From positions 1,364,001 through 1,428,000 of the forward strand of contig NZ_CP121671.1 in the NCBI RefSeq assembly GCF_029714185.1: a stretch of 64,000 bases of DNA, given 5' to 3'. Position numbers and translations under genes: made by a program. The notes under the pieces were generated by a model, which ran no database searches, was not told the origin of the DNA, and saw nothing but the letters and a program-made list of their open reading frames with translations. Source of the stretch: Halobacillus naozhouensis (GTDB lineage: Bacteria > Bacillota > Bacilli > Bacillales > Halobacillaceae). Positions 25,384-32,825 of this stretch are shown here, piece after piece. Within the stretch, counting starts at the first letter, position 1. Each line of letters begins with the position of its first letter.

Positions 25384-25596
25384 TCAGCGCATGTTCTGGT
25401 GATCGCTGTCAAGCTTCTGTTCTAACTGCTGTAGCTGTTGTTTCTCTTCTTGAGAACATTGGCTATATGCAGATTGAATCGCTTGCTTGGCTGCTTGCAT
25501 ATCTTGTGCATTCGCAGTATGACCACCATTCTGGCGTCTGTTTTGTGTGAAACGGCTAACAGCTTGTTTGGCATTCTCAAATAAGGAATTTTCCAT
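25384..25596 (-). CDS. DUF3813 domain-containing protein (YizC-like)
   Basis: 70 residues, Gln- and Ala-rich and helical ('MENSLFENAKQAVSRF', 'AKQAIQSAYSQCSQEEKQQLQQLEQKL'). It matches the DUF3813 pattern of small soluble Bacillus proteins and sits next to yitU, as the small yizC gene does in B. subtilis (from memory). Its AGGAGG lies inside the last codons of the small gene upstream, suggesting coupled translation. Confidence 0.8.
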   Translation of the reverse strand: MENSLFENAKQAVSRFTQNRRQNGGHTANAQDMQAAKQAIQSAYSQCSQEEKQQLQQLEQKLDSDHQNMR

Positions 25597-25598
25597 TT

Positions 25599-25739
25599 TT
25601 AAAAGCCTCCTACCGTGTGCTGGTCAGCTTCGATTTCCTTACGCTTAGCATCAGTCAGCCTCTTGGGCTCCATTTGACTCTCTTCAAATGGTTTAACTTC
25701 CACCCAGCGTTTGTCTTCCTTTTGCTTTTTCTCATCCAT
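25599..25739 (-). CDS. Small charged protein, 46 residues, upstream of the DUF3813 gene
   Basis: ATG at 25739 with GGAGGG at good spacing; 46 residues, very rich in Lys and Glu, beginning 'MDEKKQKEDKRWVEVKPFEE' and ending 'HTVGGF'. It ends 2 bases before the DUF3813 start, and its final codons supply that gene's AGGAGG site. Not recognised. The strong site, good codon composition and tight coupling support a real gene. Confidence 0.72.
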   Translation of the reverse strand: MDEKKQKEDKRWVEVKPFEESQMEPKRLTDAKRKEIEADQHTVGGF

Positions 25740-25760
25740 GACAAGTCCCTCCTGTCACTA

Positions 25761-25796
25761 AAAAAAGCCTGAACGCTTTCTTTCGCGTCCAAGCTT
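25761..25796 (-). terminator. Terminator of the YitU-like HAD gene
   Basis: Imperfect hairpin (GCTTGGACGC / GCGTTCAGGC on the minus strand) followed by T7 in the minus direction. Confidence 0.7.
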
Positions 25797-25839
25797 AGTA
25801 TGGCTTGATGCTCCATAACTACTCGAGGTAAAAATTAAC

Positions 25840-26664
25840 TTACATTGCTTTCGATTGCAGTTGTAAGTAATTACTTAGAAACTCTGCAATGCCATTGTTT
25901 TCATTCGTACCCGCAACGTGATTGGCTCTGTTTTTCAGCTCATCAATCGCATTTCCCATCGCCACGCCAACACCAGCATAATCAATCATTTCAAAGTCAT
26001 TATCTTCATCTCCAAACGCGATAATGCGCTCCTTGGGAATATGATAATAATGAGAAATTTTTTCTAAACCAACGGCTTTGTTCATACCGGCACGGACAAT
26101 TTCAATGACATGCCATGGTGCTCCCCATTTTCTATGTTCAATAATAGAGGCATGTACATCCAGTTCGTCACGTAAGGCTTGGATTTTATCTTCTTCCGGG
26201 TGGATAAGCAGGGAGGTCGGGTCTTCCGTCAGATTGGCTTGTAAACGGCCGATCGTGATCGGGTTATCATCGGTTGTATGGAAAATTTCCATGATTTCTT
26301 CGTCGTGCTGATCTAAGTACACCTCATCTTTTACTTCGGCAAGAATGTTTTTTACACCAAGTTCGTGACAAGTATGAATAATCTTATGAGCAGTGCGAAC
26401 AGATAATGGGGAGTGCAAGGCATCCCAGCGCTTATCCTTCGGGTGGTGGATTAAGGCACCGTTAAAGTTAACCATTGGAGTGTTTAACCCTAATTCGTGA
26501 TAAAAATCAATACTAGCACGATGCGGGCGTCCTGTTGCGATGCATACGATATGTCCTTGTTCGATCGCAGTAAGAACCATCGTTTTCGTCTCTGGACTGA
26601 TCGTTTTTTCATCTGTTAATAACGTTCCATCTAAATCAAGAGCAATTAAGTGCTGTTCCGTCAT
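25840..26664 (-). CDS. yitU: Cof-type HAD-IIB phosphatase (YitU-like)
   Basis: 274 residues from the ATG at 26664 (GAGGTG upstream). HAD motif I 'IALDLDGTLLTD', motif II 'IATGRPHRA', Lys motif 'GMNKAVGLEKI', and motif III 'IAFGDEDNDFEMIDYAGVGVAMGNA' with a C2B cap. Such enzymes dephosphorylate sugar phosphates or flavin precursors. B. subtilis YitU is reported as one of several FMN-precursor phosphatases; the assignment rests on position and motifs. It is divergent from yitV. Confidence 0.9.
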   Translation of the reverse strand: MTEQHLIALDLDGTLLTDEKTISPETKTMVLTAIEQGHIVCIATGRPHRASIDFYHELGLNTPMVNFNGALIHHPKDKRWDALHSPLSVRTAHKIIHTCHELGVKNILAEVKDEVYLDQHDEEIMEIFHTTDDNPITIGRLQANLTEDPTSLLIHPEEDKIQALRDELDVHASIIEHRKWGAPWHVIEIVRAGMNKAVGLEKISHYYHIPKERIIAFGDEDNDFEMIDYAGVGVAMGNAIDELKNRANHVAGTNENNGIAEFLSNYLQLQSKAM

Positions 26665-26854
26665 TTTCTTCACCTCATTTATGTATCGTCAATTCTAGCG
26701 AGTATAATGGATATATGTAAACAAATACTATCACGAAAACCTAATACTTTCCAAGCAAACATATGCAGTGTTACGATTATCTATAGTGTATACCATAATT
26801 ATTAGCTTAATCTTAACAGAAGGTAAAGAATCAACAAGAAAGGACTCGAGAAAA

Positions 26855-27619
26855 ATGATTGGCATCTATAGAGAGCGTTATAAACAAATCCCTGTGCTGG
26901 TAATTGTAGACGGTATGAAAAAAGACGAAGCGTTGCCTGTGTTTACATATTTCCACGGTTTTACATCAGCCAAAGAGCATAACCTTCCGCAAGCTTATTT
27001 GCTGGCTGAGAAAGGATATCGTGTAATCTTGCCGGATAGCCTCTACCATGGAGAAAGGGAAAACGGAATTTCCAAACACACATTAAATTTTAAATTTTGG
27101 GATATTGTGAATCAAAATTTGCAGGATTTACAAGCTATAAAAGAGGAGCTTGACCGCCGAAATCTAGTGAAAGACCATCGCTTTGGCGTGGGCGGAACAT
27201 CTATGGGCGGTGTTACGACAAGCGCGGCCTTAACACTTTATCCTTGGATTCAGTCGGCTGCTGTAATGATGGGGTCACCCAAACTTGTCGACTTCGCTAA
27301 AAAGTTAATCCAGGATGTTGAAAAGACAGGGATTGAGCTGCCGATTGGTGAAGATGAATTGGATGAGCTTTATCAGTCGCTGCAAACCATTGATTTATCT
27401 ACACAGATGGACAAACTGCGAGGCCGGCCATTGTTTTTCTGGCATGGTGATGCTGATCCAGTTGTACCGTTTGAGCATTCGTATGATTTCTATAATCATG
27501 CAATTGAATATTATAAAAACCCTGAAGATATTCAGTTTCTCCGCGAAGCGGGTCGTGACCATAAGGTAAGCCGTTTTGCCATTAAAGAAATGGTGAACTG
27601 GATTGAAATTGTTCTCTAG
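26855..27619 (+). CDS. yitV: Alpha/beta hydrolase, prolyl-oligopeptidase-like (YitV)
   Basis: 254 residues from the ATG at 26855 (AAAGGA upstream); longer readings lack a site. Oxyanion region 'YFHGFTSAKEHNLP', nucleophile elbow 'GGTSMGGV' (Ser about 138), acid in 'FFWHGDADPVVPFEHS' and His in 'REAGRDHKVS'. An intracellular esterase-like enzyme with unknown substrate. It follows yitU divergently and precedes yitW, as in B. subtilis. Confidence 0.9.
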   Translation: MIGIYRERYKQIPVLVIVDGMKKDEALPVFTYFHGFTSAKEHNLPQAYLLAEKGYRVILPDSLYHGERENGISKHTLNFKFWDIVNQNLQDLQAIKEELDRRNLVKDHRFGVGGTSMGGVTTSAALTLYPWIQSAAVMMGSPKLVDFAKKLIQDVEKTGIELPIGEDELDELYQSLQTIDLSTQMDKLRGRPLFFWHGDADPVVPFEHSYDFYNHAIEYYKNPEDIQFLREAGRDHKVSRFAIKEMVNWIEIVL

Positions 27620-27699
27620 CAAGGTTTAGTGGTTTAATCTTTGTGAAAATATGTTTATAATAAGGTATGAATTTTATTTATGTGAAGGGGGAAGTATTT

Positions 27700-28011
27700 G
27701 TGGATACAGCACTTGAAGAAAATATCATGGGTGCCCTTGAGAATGTGATTGACCCTGAACTTGGGATTGATATCGTAAATCTCGGCCTCGTATATGGTGC
27801 CGACATGGATGATAATGGAAATACAACAGTAACAATGACATTAACAGCAATGGGCTGCCCATTAGCGGGTCATATCGAACAAGATGTAAAGCGAGTCCTT
27901 GCTGATCTTCCGGAAGTAAACGAAATAACCGTGAATATTGTTTGGAATCCGCCTTGGACGAAGGACCGTATGAGTCGTTATGCTAAAATAGCTCTCGGTA
28001 TTCCGGATTGA
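27700..28011 (+). CDS. yitW: Metal-sulfur cluster assembly factor, MIP18/DUF59 family (YitW)
   Basis: 103 residues from the GTG at 27700, preceded by AGGGGGAAG; the ATG at 27667 lacks a site. The family motifs 'DPELGIDIVNLGLVYG', 'TLTAMGCPLAGHIEQDV' with its conserved Cys, and 'VNIVWNPPWTKDRMS' are clear. SufT/MIP18-type proteins help Fe-S cluster maturation. The sequence is close to remembered B. subtilis YitW. Confidence 0.92.
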   Translation: MDTALEENIMGALENVIDPELGIDIVNLGLVYGADMDDNGNTTVTMTLTAMGCPLAGHIEQDVKRVLADLPEVNEITVNIVWNPPWTKDRMSRYAKIALGIPD

Positions 28012-28024
28012 TCCAGAAGGAATG

Positions 28025-28053
28025 CCCCTGCCCTTTTAAGGCAGGGGTTTTTT
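28025..28053 (+). terminator. yitW terminator
   Basis: CCCCTGCC / GGCAGGGG arms (28025-28032, 28040-28047) followed by T6. Confidence 0.92.
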
Positions 28054-28084
28054 CGTAAAAAAAGCATATGCCAACGCTGAACTA

Positions 28085-28100
28085 CCCCGCACCTGCGGGG
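28085..28100 (+). repeat. GC hairpin directly before the mobB ribosome-binding site
   Basis: CCCCGC-acct-GCGGGG, 4 bases before AAAAAAGGA of mobB. It is stable enough to affect transcription or ribosome access. No T tract follows. Confidence 0.55.
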
Positions 28101-28119
28101 CAAAAAAGGATGAATGCCC

Positions 28120-28641
28120 ATGTCACAAGCGCCTGTTTTTCAAATCGTTGGCTATAAAAATAGTGGGAAGACAACGGTTTTATGCGAACTCATTGAATAC
28201 GGGTCTTCTATGGGAGAGCAAGTAGCTTCTATTAAGCGGCACGGCCATCATCAGCCGCTTGAACCGATGCACGAGCATACAGATAGTTATCAATTACAAA
28301 AAGCTGGTTCATTTTTAACAGGGATAGATAGCTCAGGTACGTTCCAATTAGAATTCAATCATAACCAATCGTTCCCACTCCAGCGGCTCATCGACTTGTA
28401 TCAAACCTTTGACCCGGATTTAATTATAGTGGAAGGATACAAACAAGAAAGCTATCGAAAAGCCGTGATTATAAAAGACGAAGCAGATCTTGCTCTTCTG
28501 CAATTGGATGGGGTGCAGTTCGTTCTGACTTGGAATAAAGAGTGGACGAGCCATCTCGACATTCCGGTATTTACGATGGAGCAATGGAAACAATCAATTA
28601 GATCTATTTATGAGATGATAAAGAGGGAGGGCAGAGAATGA
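28120..28641 (+). CDS. mobB: Molybdopterin-guanine dinucleotide biosynthesis protein MobB
   Basis: 173 residues from the ATG at 28120 (AAAGGA 9 bases upstream; the ATG at 28114 is too close). The P-loop 'GYKNSGKTT' is near residue 13, followed by 'SIKRHGHH' and 'LIIVEGYKQESYRKAVI', which match MobB. A GTP-binding helper for attaching GMP to the molybdenum cofactor. It overlaps moaE by 4 bases in a mobB-moaE-moaD mini-operon. Confidence 0.92.
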   Translation: MSQAPVFQIVGYKNSGKTTVLCELIEYGSSMGEQVASIKRHGHHQPLEPMHEHTDSYQLQKAGSFLTGIDSSGTFQLEFNHNQSFPLQRLIDLYQTFDPDLIIVEGYKQESYRKAVIIKDEADLALLQLDGVQFVLTWNKEWTSHLDIPVFTMEQWKQSIRSIYEMIKREGRE

Positions 28642-29105
28642 GTAAGCTATTCTGCATAACAGACGACCCTATCTCAGTAGAGGAGGTTGTCCAGCTTGTC
28701 TCAAGGCGTGAGGCGGGAGCAATCAATACGTTTATTGGGACAGTACGAGAATTTACATACGGAAAGCGAACGCTTCATCTAGAATATCAAACGTATCGTT
28801 CCATGGCTGAAAAGAAACTTGAGCAATTAGGTGTGGAAATTGAAGAGCGCTGGCCTGAGGCGAAGACGGCGATTGTCCACCGAGTTGGCCGCTTAGACAT
28901 AGAAGATGTTGCTGTTGTTATTGCTGTCTCGACCCCGCATCGGGCGGATTCTTATGAAGCAAGCCGCTATGCCATTGAGCGGATTAAAGAGATGGTTCCG
29001 ATCTGGAAAAAGGAACATTGGGAAGATGGGGATGCATGGATCGGGGATCAAACAGAAACGAACCCATACCCTGAGGGCGCACCGCAAAAGGAGGATTTGA
29101 AGTGA
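28638..29105 (+). CDS. moaE: Molybdopterin synthase catalytic subunit MoaE
   Basis: 155 residues. Conserved motifs: 'GAINTFIGTVREFT', 'LEYQTYRSMAEKKL', 'AIVHRVGRLDIEDVAVVIAVSTPHR', 'IKEMVPIWKKEHWEDGDAWIGD'. With MoaD it transfers sulfur to precursor Z (cPMP) to form molybdopterin. Overlaps mobB and moaD by 4 bases each. Confidence 0.95.
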   Translation: MSKLFCITDDPISVEEVVQLVSRREAGAINTFIGTVREFTYGKRTLHLEYQTYRSMAEKKLEQLGVEIEERWPEAKTAIVHRVGRLDIEDVAVVIAVSTPHRADSYEASRYAIERIKEMVPIWKKEHWEDGDAWIGDQTETNPYPEGAPQKEDLK

Positions 29106-29335
29106 ATCGAATACTATTATTCGCCGGATTACAAGAGAAGGCGGGGCAGGAAAGTATTGAACTGGATGCTGTAGGGAAAACAGTCGAAGAGATTAAAAAG
29201 AAGATTGGCCAGCAGTATCAACTTGATCGTCTTCATGAAGCCATGACGGCAGTCAATGAAGAATATGCAGCCCATGATTATAAAATTGCTGATGGAGATG
29301 TGATTGCCTTTATTCCTCCGGTAAGCGGAGGGTAA
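29102..29335 (+). CDS. moaD: Molybdopterin synthase sulfur-carrier subunit MoaD
   Basis: 77 residues, ubiquitin-like, ending in the required Gly-Gly ('FIPPVSGG'). GTG start at 29102 overlapping the moaE stop (GTGA), with AAAGGAGG upstream. The C-terminal Gly is the site of thiocarboxylate formation. moaA, moaB, moaC, moeA and any molybdoenzyme are not in the window. Confidence 0.94.
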   Translation: MNRILLFAGLQEKAGQESIELDAVGKTVEEIKKKIGQQYQLDRLHEAMTAVNEEYAAHDYKIADGDVIAFIPPVSGG

Positions 29336-29383
29336 AACCAAATTGATGCATCCTCGTTAGACATGGCGAGCTATATCCTAAAT

Positions 29384-29421
29384 AAGGAGAAAGCAGGTGT
29401 AAGGCAGCCCGCTTTCTCCTT
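29384..29421. terminator. Bidirectional terminator between moaD and uppP
   Basis: 11-base arms (29384-29394 and 29411-29421), with a T-rich tail, between convergent genes. Confidence 0.8.
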
Positions 29422-29427
29422 TTCATT

Positions 29428-30234
29428 TTATAGAAATATCAATACTAGCCCTCCAACGATAAAACAATAGATCGCGAAGTATTTTAAGTTTCCGTGCTCC
29501 ATAATGTTCATGAACCATTTCAATGAAATGTAAGAAGCAAAAATCGAAGCGATAAAAGCTAACAGGTAAGGCAGCCAAAGGGTTGATAGGTCGCTTCCCA
29601 TTAAATCGCCAATTGATAAAAGCATCGTTCCTAAACTAACCGGAATATATAATAGGAACGAGAATCGCAGAGCCGTCTGCTGTTTCATGCCAAGCAGCAT
29701 GGCTGCTACGATCGTTGCCCCTGAACGGCTGATGCCGGGAGTTAAGGCAACTGCCTGAGCTAACCCTACGATCAGTGCGTCCTTCCACGTCAACATCCCG
29801 TCACTTTTGACACCTCGAATATTGCGAATGATCCAAAGTGCAAACCCGGTGATGATCAGAGCTATCGCTACAACTTCAACTGTCTTTAATTGATCAAACA
29901 CATCTTTGAATAGCACTCCCAGGACGCCTGCTGGCACAGTCCCGATGAATAAATAGAGAACAAAGTCAAAGTCATCTTTTTGCCGAGAATCCTTGGTAAT
30001 CAAATAACCAATTCCATTTTTAAATAAGCGGACAATATCGTCCCAGTAGATCATAAAGACGGCGATGAGTGACCCGAAGTTCACGAGTACTAAAAAGTCT
30101 AATCCCTCAATTTTCAAGTTCATCAAATGTTGGACAATGACGAGGTGACCACTCGATGAAATCGGGATCGGTTCTGTAATCCCCTGGAATAACCCGAGAA
30201 ATAAATACTTCACTATAAGCAAAAATTCTTCCAT
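29428..30234 (-). CDS. uppP: Undecaprenyl-diphosphate phosphatase UppP (BacA family)
   Basis: 268 residues, about 8 membrane segments. Signature motifs 'GLFQGITEPIPISSSGHLVI' (Glu-rich active-site loop, about 15-34) and 'PGISRSGATIVAAMLLG' (Ser/Arg motif). It removes a phosphate from undecaprenyl diphosphate at the outer face of the membrane to recycle the carrier lipid for peptidoglycan and teichoic acid, and high dosage can give bacitracin resistance. Single gene, AGGAGGAT upstream. Confidence 0.94.
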   Translation of the reverse strand: MEEFLLIVKYLFLGLFQGITEPIPISSSGHLVIVQHLMNLKIEGLDFLVLVNFGSLIAVFMIYWDDIVRLFKNGIGYLITKDSRQKDDFDFVLYLFIGTVPAGVLGVLFKDVFDQLKTVEVVAIALIITGFALWIIRNIRGVKSDGMLTWKDALIVGLAQAVALTPGISRSGATIVAAMLLGMKQQTALRFSFLLYIPVSLGTMLLSIGDLMGSDLSTLWLPYLLAFIASIFASYISLKWFMNIMEHGNLKYFAIYCFIVGGLVLIFL

Positions 30235-30333
30235 TTATGTATCCTCCTTAGTCAGCAAAAAGGTAAGCGGCTTATGGATGGCCAATCTTCTTTTTAAAAG
30301 GGCACGAGACCGCTCATCCCCACATTATACAAT

Positions 30334-30376
30334 AAAAAAACGCTGCTTATAATAGTACATAAGCAGCAGCGTTTTT
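30334..30376 (-). terminator. Terminator of the yjzD-like gene
   Basis: Arms 30336-30350 and 30359-30376 with a 3-base bulge, flanked by A7 and T5; 11 bases beyond the minus-strand gene. Confidence 0.8.
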
Positions 30377-30386
30377 CTCGAACTAT

Positions 30387-30560
30387 TTAAGCCTCTTCTT
30401 TAATTAAACCTTCACCTAGTGCAAAAGCTGTTCCACTGAACACAATCGTCATTACCACCGTTTGAAGGAAAGAAAAATCTGATTGCGTCATATTACTAAT
30501 GACATATGCAGCCATCAGGCTTAATAGGAAAGCCCAAACCACTGTCCACACAAAACGCAT
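30387..30560 (-). CDS. yjzD: DUF2929 family small membrane protein (YjzD-like)
   Basis: 57 residues from the ATG at 30560 (GAGGTGAC upstream), with two hydrophobic segments; 'MRFVWTVVWAFLLSLMAAYVI' matches the YjzD start. Function unknown. It lies upstream of the med-fab block, as in B. subtilis. Confidence 0.85.
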   Translation of the reverse strand: MRFVWTVVWAFLLSLMAAYVISNMTQSDFSFLQTVVMTIVFSGTAFALGEGLIKEEA

Positions 30561-30697
30561 AATAGTCACCTCATTTTTTAGACAATCTGTAATCATTTTA
30601 TCAGAGTCCTGCTGAAAAATAAATATGGAATCGCTTAATTAAGCATGAGGCGAGCCATTCCCGAATAAAATGTTAGGTGAGAAGGGGGAGTACAGAC

Positions 30698-31249
30698 ATG
30701 GCTTCTGTTTTATATAATTGCTTTCACTGGATTGGTTATCATTGCATCCAGCACTTGCTTCAAGAGGGGAAAGAAGTAGTAGGGATCGACAAAATAGATA
30801 CAGCACTAAAAGAACATTTGTATATGAATGTTGGCAGAAACAGCAATTTTCAGCATTTTAATACATCGGAGGATCGTGAAAATCATAGTCATCAATCAGA
30901 TGAAGATCAGCGTCTTTATATTTATAATGATATGATCGAGTTTTGCCCGACTGGGCGCACGTCGAACCGATTGTGTGTGGAGCTCCCTGTCTTATATGGA
31001 GAATGGATGGATGTCGAGGCAGATACGTATGAAGAATTTTGTGAGGATATGGAAAAGTCAAAAGCAGTTTATGTAGGGGATTATCTCCAGAAAATATTTT
31101 ATTACGTTCGTAACGGTGATGTCCTGCAATTAAATGAGAAGCGGTTTTCCCGCGGTTCCTTAGCAGGAGAGAAAGATAAACAGAACTTGGAAAATGTTTG
31201 GAAAACGTATCAGCAATATAAACAAACCGTCGATCATTTTACTTTATAA
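30698..31249 (+). CDS. YjaV-like protein with degenerate nucleotide-sugar epimerase N-terminus
   Basis: 183 residues from the ATG at 30698 (AGAAGGGGGAG upstream). The N-terminal stretch 'FHWIGYHCIQHLLQEGKEVVGID' has the layout of a short-chain epimerase Rossmann start (GxxGFIGxHL...EVVGID) but two of the three glycines are gone. The rest is not recognised; it contains 'FCPTGRTSNRLCVELPVLYGEWM'. B. subtilis yjaV occupies this position before med. It may have been derived from an epimerase and lost catalysis (inference). Confidence 0.75.
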   Translation: MASVLYNCFHWIGYHCIQHLLQEGKEVVGIDKIDTALKEHLYMNVGRNSNFQHFNTSEDRENHSHQSDEDQRLYIYNDMIEFCPTGRTSNRLCVELPVLYGEWMDVEADTYEEFCEDMEKSKAVYVGDYLQKIFYYVRNGDVLQLNEKRFSRGSLAGEKDKQNLENVWKTYQQYKQTVDHFTL

Positions 31250-31300
31250 GAAGATTGCGTTTACTTTCCTTGCGAAAAACATGTAAGATAAAGGAGGTGA

Positions 31301-31330
31301 ATGAAGAAAAGTAGGAGTGCTTTCTCTTGA
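31301..31330 (+). promoter_or_regulatory. Nine-codon leader reading frame overlapping the med start
   Basis: ATG at 31301 immediately after AAAGGAGGTGA, nine codons, with its TGA overlapping the TTG start of med (TTGA). The spacing to the strong site is short. If translated, it would couple ribosomes into med. Confidence 0.4.
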
Positions 31331-32283
31331 GGATATATTCTAGTTTACTAATTCTAATTCTGGCACTGATGATGCTGACAGGGTGTCAGTATGCGTTTGT
31401 GTCTGGTCATACAGATAAAGTCGGCATGCTTGTAGAGACCACAATTCACGATCAAGCGTGGGGGCAGCAAGGATATAAAGGTTTACAATTGATCCAGGAA
31501 GAGTATGGGGTCGACGTGTACTTCAAGGAAGGGGTAAAAACAGCACCGCAGACTGCTCAGGCTGTAGCTGAACTGGTCGATAAAGGTGTCACCGTCATCT
31601 TTGGTCATAGCAGTGTGTATGGGAATTATTTTAGGGATCTTCATGAAGCCTACCCCGATGTACACTTTATTTACTTTAATGGGCAATTTTCCGCCGACAA
31701 TGTAACCAGTTTAAACTTTAGTGCAGATGCTATGGGGTTTTTTGGCGGCATGATAGCCGGTGAAATGACGGAAACGAATAAGGTCGGTTTAGTGGCAGCA
31801 TTCGAATGGCAGCCTGAGGTAGAGGGGTTCTATGAAGGAGTTAAATTTCAAAATCCTGACGCCAAAGTAGACATTGCTTTTACAAATAGCTGGGAAGACA
31901 CGGAAAAAGCGCTGGCTTTATACAGGCAAATGGAAGAGGATGGAGCGGATGTGTTTTACCCGGCCGGCGACATCTTTAATATTCCTATGATCCAGGCAGC
32001 TCAGGACGATGGACACTATGCAATTGGTTATGTGACAGACCAATCTTCTATAGCCCGGAATACGGTGTTGACTAGTACAGTACAGCGCGTTGATCGCGTC
32101 TATAATATTGCCATGAACCGTTATGTGGAAGGAGAACTTCCAGGGGATGTCCTGAGCTTTGACTTTCAGGAAGGTACCATTGAGATGGGAACTTATAGCC
32201 CTATGGTTCCTGAAGACTTTCAAAAGAAGATGGAGAAGGTCGTTCAAAAATATAAAGAAATAGGACGACTTCCTGGTCAATAG
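31327..32283 (+). CDS. med: Med-like BMP-family lipoprotein (competence regulator)
   Basis: 318 residues from the TTG at 31327 (AGGAG 9 bases upstream). Lipobox 'MLTGC' near residue 20, then a BMP (PnrA-like) binding-protein fold: 'KVGMLVETTIHDQAWGQQGYKGL', 'FNGQFSADNVTSLNFSADAMGFFGGMIAGEM', 'YVTDQSSIARNTVLTSTVQRVD'. Very similar to remembered B. subtilis Med, which promotes comK expression. comZ, which follows med in B. subtilis, is not visible here. Confidence 0.92.
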   Translation: MRIYSSLLILILALMMLTGCQYAFVSGHTDKVGMLVETTIHDQAWGQQGYKGLQLIQEEYGVDVYFKEGVKTAPQTAQAVAELVDKGVTVIFGHSSVYGNYFRDLHEAYPDVHFIYFNGQFSADNVTSLNFSADAMGFFGGMIAGEMTETNKVGLVAAFEWQPEVEGFYEGVKFQNPDAKVDIAFTNSWEDTEKALALYRQMEEDGADVFYPAGDIFNIPMIQAAQDDGHYAIGYVTDQSSIARNTVLTSTVQRVDRVYNIAMNRYVEGELPGDVLSFDFQEGTIEMGTYSPMVPEDFQKKMEKVVQKYKEIGRLPGQ

Positions 32284-32316
32284 AGCTCAGAAGCTGACAC
32301 GCCTCTGAGCTTTATT
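32284..32316 (+). terminator. med terminator
   Basis: AGCTCAGA / TCTGAGCT arms (32284-32291, 32304-32311) followed by a T-rich stretch. Confidence 0.75.
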
Positions 32317-32370
32317 TTGTTGGGATAGATAACTGAGGTGCGTCCATTCTGATCTGATCGTAAGGGGTGT

Positions 32371-32583
32371 TTATTTCTTAAATTTTTTTACGATTGGCTG
32401 CACTAAGGGGGAAACGGCTTTCCAGGTTTGTTGTACCTCTTTGGCCAAGGACATCCAGTCTGGCTGCTGATCTTCCTTATTTACGGATTCACTGGGTTGC
32501 TTTGTCTCTTCAGAGTGGTCATTGGATGAATGCTTACTGCCCCACATGAAGGAATCAAAAGACGAAGGGTTTTCTTTCTTCAT
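32371..32583 (-). CDS. Small hydrophilic protein of unknown function
   Basis: 70 residues from the ATG at 32583, preceded by GGGAGGTGATG; an in-frame ATG at 32622 has no site. It begins 'MKKENPSSFDSFMWGSK', has an acidic Ser/Glu/Gln-rich centre and a basic C-terminal helix 'VSPLVQPIVKKFKK'. Not recognised; it replaces comZ/yjzB between med and fabH but runs on the opposite strand. Confidence 0.7.
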   Translation of the reverse strand: MKKENPSSFDSFMWGSKHSSNDHSEETKQPSESVNKEDQQPDWMSLAKEVQQTWKAVSPLVQPIVKKFKK

Positions 32584-32669
32584 TATTTCATCACCTCCCC
32601 TTATACGGTATGCGAAAAACATAGGGACTGTAGAAGCGAGGTGCCTAGCAATACTCCTATTTTGATAAC

Positions 32670-32715
32670 TTGCAGAATAAAAAGATATGAATTAAAATTA
32701 GTACCAAGTCATAAT
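32670..32715 (+). promoter_or_regulatory. fabH-fabF promoter with FapR operator
   Basis: -35 TTGCAG (32670-32675), 17-base spacer, -10 TAAAAT (32693-32698), immediately followed by a FapR-like box TTAGTACCAAGTCATAAT (32698-32715). FapR is the malonyl-CoA-sensing repressor of fatty acid synthesis in Bacillaceae, and its sites lie just downstream of the -10 box in fab promoters. Confidence 0.85.
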
Positions 32716-32825
32716 ATTTGATATAAGGTCTTGTTCAGTTGTGGGTGAAATTAAACAGAGAGGTCACTTCTCAACGTGTATAGATTTGAACAAGTACTAG
32801 AAGATACCTTTAAGGGGATGAAAAT

